From Pseudoclavibacter helvolus (GTDB lineage: Bacteria > Actinomycetota > Actinomycetes > Actinomycetales > Microbacteriaceae): a stretch of DNA of 64,000 bases. The position numbers and the translations under genes were made by a program. Below, in pieces: positions 15,447 through 23,352 of the stretch (position 1 is its first letter; every line of letters starts with the position of its first letter). Where the stretch lies: assembly GCF_014191305.1 (NCBI RefSeq), contig NZ_JACHWJ010000001.1, positions 1,178,001 through 1,242,000 of the forward strand, in the 5' to 3' direction. The notes beneath the pieces are model-generated. The model did not search any database. It was not told the DNA's origin and saw only the letters and a program-made list of their open reading frames with translations.

Positions 15447-18400
15447 ATGAGCTTCCCGCACCTGCACGTCTCGTCAGGCTTCAGCGCGCACTACGCGGTC
15501 TCCCCACCCGAGGTGCTCGCTCAGGCGGCCGTCGAGCGGGGACTCGACACGATCGCGCTCACTGACCGCGACGGCATCTCCGGCGCCGTCAAACACCTCC
15601 TCGCCTGTAGGGACGCGAAGCTGCGGGCCGTGCTCGGCAGCGAGCTCGCAGTGCACGACGAGCGGGGCGAGCCCCTCGGACGGGTCGTCGTGCTCGCGGC
15701 AGGCGGTGACAACGGTTCCGGCTACGCGGCGCTCTGTCGGGCCGTGTCGGCAGCCCACGAGACCACCGCGAGCGCCCCGACGGGCATCCACGAGCCGAGC
15801 ATCCCGCTTGCCAGGCTGACTCAGCTCGCGACGACCGACGATGGTGCCACGAGGCTGACCGTCCTGCTCGGGCCGACAAGCGACGTCGGCACGGCAGCCT
15901 CCGCGGCCCAGCTCGGCTTGGCGCGAGAGCGGTTGCACACGTGGCTGCGTGGAATCCCCCGCTCCTCGCTCGTCGTGGAGGTCGTCTGCCACCTCGCCGA
16001 GCCGGGCACCCCCAGTTCCGTCACGGCGGCGACTCGAATGTTGGGGCTGGCCACGGAGTGCGGGCTGCGGGCTGTGCTCACGAACGCGGTCCGCTACGCC
16101 TCGCCGGAAGAGGCCGCGACCGTCGACATCGCCGACGCCGTCCGAGCGCGGCGAGCGCTCGACGACATCGAGCTGGCCCCGACGGCGCAGGCGTGGCTCA
16201 AGCCGGCGAGCCTCATGCGGCAGGTCGCCCGCATGGTCGTGGATGCGGGCGGGCACGACGCCTCAGCTGCCGACGATCTCCTCGCCCAGACGAGGGCGCT
16301 TGCCGAGGCCTGCATCATCGATCTCGAGCGGGATGCGGGCATCGGCACCCCGCGTATGCCGGAGGTCACGCGCTTCGGTATCGACGGCGATCCCTTCGAA
16401 GTGCTGAGGGCGAAGGCGGAAGCGGCGATCCCTGCCCGCTACCCCGACGCATCCGGTGCCCACGAACGCGAGTTGCGCGACCGCCTCGCCCACGAGCTCA
16501 AGACCGTGCGGAAGCTGGGTTTCGCCCCGTACTTCCTCACCGTCTCGCATGTCGTCGAGCTCATCAAGGACATGGGGGTCCGAGTGCAGGCCAGGGGGTC
16601 AGGGGTCGGCTCGCTGCTCAACTACCTGCTGTACACGAGCCACGTCGAGCCCGTCTCCCTCGGGCTCATCTGGGAGCGTTTCCTCTCCGACGAGCGACGC
16701 ACGCTGCCCGACATCGACCTCGATGTGGAAAGCGCTGAACGCCACCGCGTGTACCACCGCATCTTCGATGAGTTCGGGGGCGAGCGGGTCACGCTCATGT
16801 CGATGGTCAACACGTACGGCTCGAGGGGCGCCGTGCGCGACGCGGGCCTCGCGCTCGGACTCGCGGACGGCGAGGTCGACCGCATCGCGAAGGAGCTGTG
16901 GCGCTTCTCCGCCAAACGCTTCAGGCAGGCCCTCGCCGAGAAGCCGGAGCTTCGGGAGTTCGCCGAGGAGGTGCGCCGCTCACGCCAGCTCGACGTGCTC
17001 GTCGAGGCGACCGAGCGGCTCGATTCCCTGCCGAGGCACATCTCCGTGCACCCGTGCGGCGTCATCCTCTCCGACATCTCCCTCCTCGACCGCACGCCAG
17101 TGCAGATGTCAGGCATCGGTCTGCCCATGAGCCAGTTCGACAAGCACGACATGGACCCGATGGGCCTCATCAAGCTCGACATCCTCGGTGTGCGCATGCA
17201 GAGCGCCATGGCCCACGCAGTGAAGGAGCTGAAGCGCACCCGCGGCGAGGATCTCGACCTCGACGCGCTGCCCCTCGACGACGAGGCGACCTACGAGACG
17301 ATCCGCTCCACGAAGACCCTCGGCATCTTCCAGGTCGAGAGCCCCGGCCAGATGGAGCTCGTCGGGAAGCTGCAGCCCGAGGTGTTCAACGACCTCATCA
17401 TCGACATCTCCCTGTTCCGGCCCGGCCCCATGCAGAACAACATGCCACTCCACTTCCTCAGGGCGCGCCACGGCGAGGTCATGCCCGACTACATTCACCC
17501 TCGACTCAAGCCCATCCTGCTCGAGACGAAGGGCGTCGTCGTCTTCCACGAGCAGGTCATGCGCATCTTCGACGAGCTCACGGGGTGCGGGCTCGAGCTG
17601 GCCGACGTGTACCGGCGGTGGCTCGCGAAACCCGACCTCGTAGCTCGCATCGAGGACATGGTGCGCGGTAAGACTGCCGAACGCGGCTTCCCGCCCCAGG
17701 TCATCGATCAAGCATGGAGGGTGCTTGCCGGCTTCGGCAGCTTCGGCTTCGCGAAGGCCCACGGTGCGGCGTTCGCCCTGCCCACTTTCCAGAGCGCGTG
17801 GCTCAAGACCCACCGCGCCTCGCATTTCTGGGCGGGATTGCTCACCCACGACCCCGGCATGTGGGGCAAGGACCTCATCGTCGCCGAGGCCAGGCACCTC
17901 GGCATCCCGCTGCTGCCGATCGACGTGCAGCGCTCAGGCCTCGAGTACACGGTCGAGCCGCTCCCGGATGGGCGGGACGGGGTCCGCATGTCCCTCGCGG
18001 ATGTGCGCGGCATGTCCTCGGCGGAACGCGACAGGGTCGCTGAGCACCAGCCATTCGACTCGCTCGCCGACTTCCGAGCCAGGGTGCGTCCGCGACGCAG
18101 CACCCTGGATTCCCTCGCGAGAGTCGGGGCGCTCGACGCGTTCATCGACTACGAGTCGCGCAGGCGGCACGAGCTGCTCGCGTTCATCCGCTCACTCACG
18201 AGCACCCCAATACGAGTGCCGGAGCACCAGCAGGCCTTCGCGTTCGCGTTGCCCGTCCCCCAGTTGCGCGGCGTGACCGCCATGGACCTGCACGGGAAGA
18301 CGCAGACCGACCTTGAACTGCAGGAGCTTGGCCTCGGCGTGAGCCACCACCAGATGGAGCGCTTCTTCCCCCTCTTCCGACAACTCGGGGTGGTCCCAGC

Positions 18401-18839
18401 GAGCACGCTCATCGACCTGCCAGGCGGCACCGAGGTGCTCATCGCCGGCGTTCGGCGTGCCACCAACACGCCCCCCATGCGCGGCGGACGCCGTACCGTG
18501 TTCGTCTCCCTCGACGACAGCACTGGCCTCTCCCAGATCGTGTTCTTCCACGACGCGCAGCAACGCGCGGGCAATCGGGTGTTCCGCACCCACTACATGC
18601 TGGTGCGGGGCAAGACGCGCCGGTCGGGAACCAGGGGCATCTCCGTGACGGGCGACATGGCCTGGGACCTCCTGGAGGTCGCGCAGCTGATGGCGACGTC
18701 GAGCGCGGCCATCGGAACCGGGGCAGCGGCGCAGCGCATGCGCGGCGCCGGGGCGGCTCAGACCAGCTCGAGCGCCGTGGTCCTCGAGTCGTCGGAGCGG
18801 GAGACTTCTGCGAATCCGAGGCGCCTCGCGAGCGCGTAG
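15447..18839 (+). CDS. dnaE2: Error-prone DNA polymerase DnaE2
   Basis: A 1130-residue C-family polymerase of DnaE2 length. An N-terminal PHP-like domain (HLHVSSGFSAHYAVSPPE) is followed by the polymerase core with the catalytic aspartates in LPDIDLDVES (near residue 430). The DIDLD triad, VFHEQVMRI and GFGSFGFAKAHGAAFA are typical of the palm and fingers. The C-terminal part has the OB-fold region (VLIAGVRRATNTPP onward). DnaE2 carries out SOS mutagenesis, usually with ImuA' and ImuB acting as partners. It is SOS-controlled through the box at 15121. The last 27 codons run antisense into the 3' end of the next gene, and the extreme C-terminus is poorly conserved. Confidence 0.93.
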   Translation: MSFPHLHVSSGFSAHYAVSPPEVLAQAAVERGLDTIALTDRDGISGAVKHLLACRDAKLRAVLGSELAVHDERGEPLGRVVVLAAGGDNGSGYAALCRAVSAAHETTASAPTGIHEPSIPLARLTQLATTDDGATRLTVLLGPTSDVGTAASAAQLGLARERLHTWLRGIPRSSLVVEVVCHLAEPGTPSSVTAATRMLGLATECGLRAVLTNAVRYASPEEAATVDIADAVRARRALDDIELAPTAQAWLKPASLMRQVARMVVDAGGHDASAADDLLAQTRALAEACIIDLERDAGIGTPRMPEVTRFGIDGDPFEVLRAKAEAAIPARYPDASGAHERELRDRLAHELKTVRKLGFAPYFLTVSHVVELIKDMGVRVQARGSGVGSLLNYLLYTSHVEPVSLGLIWERFLSDERRTLPDIDLDVESAERHRVYHRIFDEFGGERVTLMSMVNTYGSRGAVRDAGLALGLADGEVDRIAKELWRFSAKRFRQALAEKPELREFAEEVRRSRQLDVLVEATERLDSLPRHISVHPCGVILSDISLLDRTPVQMSGIGLPMSQFDKHDMDPMGLIKLDILGVRMQSAMAHAVKELKRTRGEDLDLDALPLDDEATYETIRSTKTLGIFQVESPGQMELVGKLQPEVFNDLIIDISLFRPGPMQNNMPLHFLRARHGEVMPDYIHPRLKPILLETKGVVVFHEQVMRIFDELTGCGLELADVYRRWLAKPDLVARIEDMVRGKTAERGFPPQVIDQAWRVLAGFGSFGFAKAHGAAFALPTFQSAWLKTHRASHFWAGLLTHDPGMWGKDLIVAEARHLGIPLLPIDVQRSGLEYTVEPLPDGRDGVRMSLADVRGMSSAERDRVAEHQPFDSLADFRARVRPRRSTLDSLARVGALDAFIDYESRRRHELLAFIRSLTSTPIRVPEHQQAFAFALPVPQLRGVTAMDLHGKTQTDLELQELGLGVSHHQMERFFPLFRQLGVVPASTLIDLPGGTEVLIAGVRRATNTPPMRGGRRTVFVSLDDSTGLSQIVFFHDAQQRAGNRVFRTHYMLVRGKTRRSGTRGISVTGDMAWDLLEVAQLMATSSAAIGTGAAAQRMRGAGAAQTSSSAVVLESSERETSANPRRLASA

Positions 18840-19387
18840 GAGGCCTCGTTCTCGAGGTCCATGACCGCGAGCACACGCTTCACGCCGACGTAGTCGCGCA
18901 GGTACTCGACCAGCGCATCCGCCGCCTCGGTCGCGAAGCCGTGACCCGCGTCTCCCGGGTGCATGATCCACCCGAGCTCCGCCGAACGATGCTCCGACTC
19001 GACCTCACGCAGGTGCACGGAGACGTCGCCGATGAGCTTCCCGTCGCGCTCGACGGCCAGTGCCATGAAGTCGCCCGTCTGCCACAGGCGAGTCTGGGTC
19101 GTACGGCGGCTCAGGTGCTCGGTCGCCTCCGCCAGGTCGCGCTGCTTCCAGTGCAGGTAGCGAACCACCTCAGCGTCCGACACGATCTCGTGCCAGGCGT
19201 CAGCGTCGCGGATCGTGTGGGGGCGCAACATGAGGCGCTCCGTGAAGAGCTGGGGCGCGTCGAACGGACGCTCGGTGCGGGGGCCGCGCAGGAACCGCGG
19301 TCGGTGGAAGAGCCCACCCTGCAAGTCCTTCTTGACGCCAGGCGTACGGCTCCCGACGTCGGGGTGCTGGATTCGCTGGAGGGTCAT
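18758..19387 (-). CDS. GNAT acetyltransferase, RimJ/RimL type
   Basis: A 209-residue acetyltransferase. LFTERLMLRPHTIRDADAW is the start of a RimJ/RimL-like domain, with ELGWIMHPGDAGHGFATEAA (acetyl-CoA binding loop) and VMDLENEASYALARRLGF near the end. The first ~45 residues are a basic extension. ATG at 19387 has no Shine-Dalgarno but a TAACCT hexamer seven bases upstream; longer frames upstream are antisense to nothing and lack signals. It overlaps the 3' end of dnaE2 by 82 bp. The acceptor substrate is unknown. Confidence 0.87.
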   Translation of the reverse strand: MTLQRIQHPDVGSRTPGVKKDLQGGLFHRPRFLRGPRTERPFDAPQLFTERLMLRPHTIRDADAWHEIVSDAEVVRYLHWKQRDLAEATEHLSRRTTQTRLWQTGDFMALAVERDGKLIGDVSVHLREVESEHRSAELGWIMHPGDAGHGFATEAADALVEYLRDYVGVKRVLAVMDLENEASYALARRLGFAEVSRSDDSRTTALELV

Positions 19388-19394
19388 GCGTCGC

Positions 19395-19400
19395 AGGTTA
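19395..19400 (-). promoter_or_regulatory. -10 element of the GNAT gene (TAACCT)
   Basis: TAACCT ends seven bases before the ATG at 19387; leaderless-type spacing. Confidence 0.5.
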
Positions 19401-19498
19401 CGAACTCCGCCCATGCTCCGCGTAAGAGAAGATTTGAGCTTCCTATGAGGAGGGGCCCACACCACACCGCGACGCCCCTCACATGACACGATGATCCA

Positions 19499-20278
19499 AT
19501 GCCCGATTCTCCTGCCGCTGACCCGATCATCGAGCCCGGGCGCCGTCGGGCGGTCCTTGCGCAGCTCCCCCGCCTCCACCGCCCAGACGGCACGCCCATC
19601 CGCGTGCTGCTTGTTGACGACGAGGAGACCCTCACGAACCTCGTCAGCCTGGCCCTCTCCTACGAGGGCTGGCAGGTCGACGTCGCCAACAATGGGCGGG
19701 ATGCGCTCGCCAAGTTCACGGCAGAACGGCCCGACGTAGTTGTCCTCGACATCATGCTCCCGGACATCGACGGGCTCAGCATTCTCAGGAACCTCCGAGG
19801 TCAGGGGCACGCCACGCCCGTGCTCTTCCTCACCGCCAAGGACTCGATCGACGATCGCATCATCGGGCTCACCGCCGGCGGGGACGACTACATGACAAAG
19901 CCGTTCAGCCTCGAGGAGCTCGTGGCGAGACTCCGCGGCCTGATCCAGCGCGCGGGCGAGGCAGTCGCCGACGACGCCTCCCAGCTGCGGGTCGGCGACC
20001 TCTTCCTCGACGAGAGCAGCTACGAGGTGCGGCGGGGCAGCGACCCGGTCGCGCTCACGACCACCGAGTTCGAGCTACTGCGCTACTTCATGCGCAATCC
20101 GAAGCGCGTGCTGAGTCGGGCCCAGATCCTCGACCGCGTCTGGAACTACGACTTCGCGGGCAAGGCCAGCATCGTCGATCTCTACGTGTCCTACCTGCGC
20201 AAGAAGATCGACGCGGGCCGCACGCCAATGATCCACACCGTGCGCGGGGTGGGCTACGTGATCAGGCCAGCAGAATGA
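19499..20278 (+). CDS. OmpR/PhoB family response regulator
   Basis: A 259-residue regulator. A ~34-residue N-terminal extension precedes the receiver domain, which has Asp40/Asp41, the phospho-acceptor Asp84 in VVVLDIMLP, Thr112 and Lys134. The winged-helix DNA-binding domain covers about 160-257 and has the ELLRYFMRNPKRVLSRAQIL and VDLYVSYLRKKID segments of the OmpR/PhoB class. Its stop overlaps the start of the kinase gene by four bases (ATGA), so it forms a two-component pair with it. The stimulus is unknown; the pair resembles the TcrXY/TrcRS class of actinobacteria. Confidence 0.95.
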   Translation: MPDSPAADPIIEPGRRRAVLAQLPRLHRPDGTPIRVLLVDDEETLTNLVSLALSYEGWQVDVANNGRDALAKFTAERPDVVVLDIMLPDIDGLSILRNLRGQGHATPVLFLTAKDSIDDRIIGLTAGGDDYMTKPFSLEELVARLRGLIQRAGEAVADDASQLRVGDLFLDESSYEVRRGSDPVALTTTEFELLRYFMRNPKRVLSRAQILDRVWNYDFAGKASIVDLYVSYLRKKIDAGRTPMIHTVRGVGYVIRPAE

Positions 20279-21804
20279 GGCCGTGGACGCTGCGCGCGCG
20301 CATCATCGTCGGCGTCACCCTCGTCGTTGCGTTTGTCATGAGCGCCATCGGCATCATGAACGTCGTCACCCTGAACTCGGCGATCACCAGCGTCGTGAAC
20401 ACGCAGCTCGCAGCGTCCATGTCGGTGCTCGAAAACTCCGTCGACAAGTACCGCGACGATGTGCCGGGCACCCACCCGCATCCGCAGAAGACCGGCGAGT
20501 CCTCGGCGCCGAAGATCAAGCCGCTCGTCAACTTCGTCGGGCACGCGCCGGGGACCATCATCGCCCTCGCGCACAACGGCGAGATCATCGACTCCGCGTC
20601 GTTCAGCGAGACCTCGGCCGTCGAATGCGACCAGAACATCAAGAACGAGCTCGCCACCCTCGCGCAGTCAGAGAGCTTTGCGGCGCAGCACTCACTCCTC
20701 GAGACGATCAAGCTCGACGACGTCGCCGGCGACTTCCGCGTCATGATCCACGAGTGGGAGGGTGACCCCAGCTACGCCCTCATCTCGGCTGTCTCGCTCG
20801 ACACCGCCAGGGATGCGACCTTCAACCAGACCGTCCTCACACTTGTTCTGTCCTCGCTTGGGATCGGCCTCATCGTGCTGCTCGTCGCGTTGGTCATGCG
20901 CGTCGCGATGCGTCCGCTCTCGCGCGTTGTGACCGCCGCCGAGAACGTGGCGCAGATGCCGCTCGCCTCCGGCGAGGTAGGCCTGCGCAAGGCAGTGAAA
21001 CTCGACGACATCGACCCGCGCACCGAGGTCGGCAAGGTGAGCGAGGCCCTCGACAAGCTCCTCGCGCACGTCGACGAGGCCTTCGCGGTACGGACCGCCG
21101 CAGACCAGCGGATGCGCCGCTTCGTCACCGACGCGAGCCACGAGCTACGCACGCCACTCGCCGCGATCCAGGGCTACGCCGAGCTCACCCGCCAGGACTC
21201 CGCGTCGCTGCCTGACACGACGGAGCGCTCACTCGCTCGAATCGAGTCAGAAGCGACCCGCATGAGCTCGCTTGTGAACGACCTGCTCCTCCTCGCCCGC
21301 CTCGACGAGGGCCAGGACCTCCAGCTCGACACCGTCGACCTCTCCGAGCTTGTCATCAACGCCGTCAGCGACGCGCAGGCGAGCGACGCCGACCGCCACT
21401 GGAGCGCGACCGTGCCCCCGAGCGAGGTCTCCGTGCTCGGCGATTGGGAGCGCCTCCACCAGATCGTCGTGAACTTGCTCTCGAACGCCAGCCAGCACAC
21501 CCCGCAGGGCACGCACGTCAACGTCTCCGTGCGCTACGAGCTCGCCTCCGCGTCGGCCACTGGCCGGGAGGCGGTGCTTGTTGTGCGCGACGACGGCCCA
21601 GGCATCCCCGAGGGGCTCCGCCAGGACCTCTTCTCACGGTTCGCCCGAGGTGACTCAGCCAGGACCCGGGCGTCCGGCAGCACCGGGCTCGGACTCGCGA
21701 TCGTGAAGTCCATCGTCGAGGCGCACGGCGGGCAGATCGCCGTCGAGTCGAACGACGGCGCCTCCTTCATCGTGCGCATCCCCGCGGCTAAGGCCTGGGA
21801 CTAG
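20275..21804 (+). CDS. HAMP sensor histidine kinase
   Basis: A 509-residue membrane kinase, partner of the preceding regulator. Two membrane segments (about 9-31 and 188-209) bracket an extracytoplasmic sensor domain of ~155 residues. A HAMP region follows (about 210-275), then the H-box FVTDASHELRTPL with His289, an N-box (HQIVVNLLSNASQHTP), DDGPGIP and the G2 motif GSTGLGLAIV. All catalytic boxes are intact. The stop interlocks with the stop of the convergent DUF817 gene (CTAG). The sensor domain shows no recognised fold. Confidence 0.95.
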   Translation: MRPWTLRARIIVGVTLVVAFVMSAIGIMNVVTLNSAITSVVNTQLAASMSVLENSVDKYRDDVPGTHPHPQKTGESSAPKIKPLVNFVGHAPGTIIALAHNGEIIDSASFSETSAVECDQNIKNELATLAQSESFAAQHSLLETIKLDDVAGDFRVMIHEWEGDPSYALISAVSLDTARDATFNQTVLTLVLSSLGIGLIVLLVALVMRVAMRPLSRVVTAAENVAQMPLASGEVGLRKAVKLDDIDPRTEVGKVSEALDKLLAHVDEAFAVRTAADQRMRRFVTDASHELRTPLAAIQGYAELTRQDSASLPDTTERSLARIESEATRMSSLVNDLLLLARLDEGQDLQLDTVDLSELVINAVSDAQASDADRHWSATVPPSEVSVLGDWERLHQIVVNLLSNASQHTPQGTHVNVSVRYELASASATGREAVLVVRDDGPGIPEGLRQDLFSRFARGDSARTRASGSTGLGLAIVKSIVEAHGGQIAVESNDGASFIVRIPAAKAWD

Positions 21805-22715
21805 CTCGCCGACTTCAGTTCCCCGGTCTCGACGCTCGCTCCCTGCACCGGTGGCTTCGGCGGATACGCGAGTGTGACCATGACCACCGAGATGATCATG
21901 AGCAGGAACCACGAGAGCAGTTTCGTGATCGACACGAGCTCCCAGCCGTGCTCCTGGTTCGGATAAACCCACGCCCCCGCGAGGGTACCGATGTTTTCGG
22001 CGAACCAGATGAACAGCGCCACGAGCAGGTACGCGAGCAATAGCGGCATGCGCATCGTGGTTCGGAAGACGCGGAAGTGCATCCAGGTGCGGCCCCACAG
22101 CACCGCCACGAAGAGCAGCAGCACGTAGCGGAAGTCGTAGGAGTAGTGGTGGGTGAAGAAGTTCACGTAAATCAATGCAGCGGCGACGACGGTCACCCAG
22201 ATGCGCGGGTACCTCGAGAAGCGCAGGTCGAAGAGGCGGTAAACGCGGCACATGTACGAGCCGACGGCGGCATACATGAAGCCCGTATAGAGCGGCACCG
22301 GACCGATGTGCAGCACTCCCCCTGACGCGTAGCTCCACGAGCCGACGCTCGTCTTGAAGAGCTCCATCCCCGTACCGACGATGTGGAAGGCGAGGATCAC
22401 CAGCAGCTCCCGCCCGGTCTCGAGTCGCGCGGCAATCATGAAGACCTGGATCGCCACCGCCCCGATGACCAGCGCGTCGTTTCTCGCGAGCAACGCGTCA
22501 TCCGGGTACCAGAGCCTCGCAGCGAGGATCAGGACGAGCATGAGCGCCCCGAAGATGCACGCCCAGGCCTGCTTCAGACCGAACACCAAGAACTCGACCA
22601 GGGCGGCCCTGAAGCCGCGAGACGGGGCGCTCTCAAGGAGCCGCCCCGCGAAGTCGTCGATGCGCTGCTCGAGGCTCGTGAATCTGGCCACCTGGCACCC
22701 CCGATGCCATCCCAT
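21801..22715 (-). CDS. DUF817 (YoaT-like) integral membrane protein
   Basis: A 304-residue protein with about eight membrane segments from residue ~38 on. The segments LYTGFMYAAVGSYMCRVYRL and ALIYVNFFTHHYSYDFRY match DUF817 proteins by eye. Function is unknown. Residues FFTHHY in the membrane could be functional. The start at 22715 is the best available; a GTG eight codons later (22691) is an alternative. It ends with a CTAG interlocked stop against the kinase gene. Confidence 0.82.
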   Translation of the reverse strand: MGWHRGCQVARFTSLEQRIDDFAGRLLESAPSRGFRAALVEFLVFGLKQAWACIFGALMLVLILAARLWYPDDALLARNDALVIGAVAIQVFMIAARLETGRELLVILAFHIVGTGMELFKTSVGSWSYASGGVLHIGPVPLYTGFMYAAVGSYMCRVYRLFDLRFSRYPRIWVTVVAAALIYVNFFTHHYSYDFRYVLLLFVAVLWGRTWMHFRVFRTTMRMPLLLAYLLVALFIWFAENIGTLAGAWVYPNQEHGWELVSITKLLSWFLLMIISVVMVTLAYPPKPPVQGASVETGELKSAS

Positions 22716-22822
22716 CGGATGGCAGAGTCTGTCGAATGGCCGAGACTAGCCGCTCGTGTGCGAGGAGAAGCTCAGGCAAGCCGACGCCGGCTTGCTCGAG
22801 CATTCCGCAGCCGGGTACGCGA

Positions 22823-22854
22823 AAGGCCCGCTTCCTCGAGAGGAAACGGGCCTT
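22823..22854. terminator. Terminator of the tRNA-fMet gene
   Basis: On the minus strand AAGGCCCG pairs with CGGGCCTT, with an inner TTCCT/AGGAA stem and a four-base loop; followed by TTCG. It lies about 50 nt after the tRNA 3' end. Confidence 0.75.
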
Positions 22855-22903
22855 GTGCCGCAGTTCATGCTTGCTCTTGTGAGCAACCCAACTTGTGCGG
22901 ATT

Positions 22904-22980
22904 TGGTTGCGGGGGCAGGATTTGAACCTACGACCTCCGGGTTATGAGCCCGGCGAGCTACCGAACTGCTCCACCCCGCG
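22904..22980 (-). tRNA. Initiator tRNA-fMet (CAT anticodon)
   Basis: A 77-nt tRNA on the minus strand with CCA encoded. It begins CGCGGGG and ends CCCCGCA-A-CCA, so position 1 (C) is mismatched with position 72 (A), the hallmark of bacterial initiator tRNA. The anticodon stem is CCGGG/CCCGG around CTCATAA, giving the three consecutive G-C pairs needed for P-site entry. The D stem (GAGC/GCTC) and T stem (GTAGG/CCTGC with TTCAAAT loop) are complete. It has its own promoter and terminator. Confidence 0.97.
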
Positions 22981-23291
22981 GCACAAGAGAAAACATTACC
23001 AGCGGTCTTGGCGTCGTGCAACTCGGAGCACTAAATCCCCGGAAACCGCGGCGTGTCGGTGGCATCAGGGGGCCTCAAACCGATGCCCGATCTGGCCTCC
23101 CAGCGACAAAAACAGCGCGAATCCACCCGAATTCGTTCCCCTCAGCACTCCGCCATTCGTATCCCGGGCGCGTCGCCTCCCCCCGAGGCTCGAACTGCGC
23201 TCCCCCAAATTCGAGCTCCCCGCAGAAGGCTGTGGCGAAATGCTGCTGGGTGACACCGGAGCAGCAGATCCCCACAATTTTCGTACCTGAG
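22981..23291. other. Intergenic stretch without a recognised gene
   Basis: Besides the tRNA promoter at 22993-23021, I see no gene here. Base composition is less GC-rich than the flanks. An inverted repeat TGCTGCT/AGCAGCA with a 12-base loop lies near 23240-23268. Open frames exist on both strands but lack start signals, coding bias or family resemblance. Confidence 0.5.
22993..23021 (-). promoter_or_regulatory. Promoter of tRNA-fMet
   Basis: On the minus strand TTGCAC (23016-23021), a 17-base spacer and TAATGT (22993-22998), ending 12 bases before the mature tRNA 5' end. This is a close match to a housekeeping-sigma promoter. Confidence 0.75.
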
Positions 23292-23336
23292 ACGCCGACG
23301 GGCGCCGCCCTCTGAGAGGACGGCGCCCGTCGGCGT
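23292..23336. terminator. Terminator of the UPF0182 gene
   Basis: A perfect 16-bp stem (ACGCCGACGGGCGCCG and its complement) with a 13-base loop, starting 17 bp after the UPF0182 stop on the minus strand. Confidence 0.75.
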
Positions 23337-23352
23337 GTGGAGCTGCGGTGGC

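Noticed and set aside
19499-19501. Leaderless -10 for the response regulator (CACGAT six bases upstream)
   Set aside because: Only two of the three key bases fit; not strong enough to list as a promoter.
22904-22980. Elongator tRNA-Met
   Set aside because: The C1/A72 mismatch and three G-C pairs in the anticodon stem identify the initiator.
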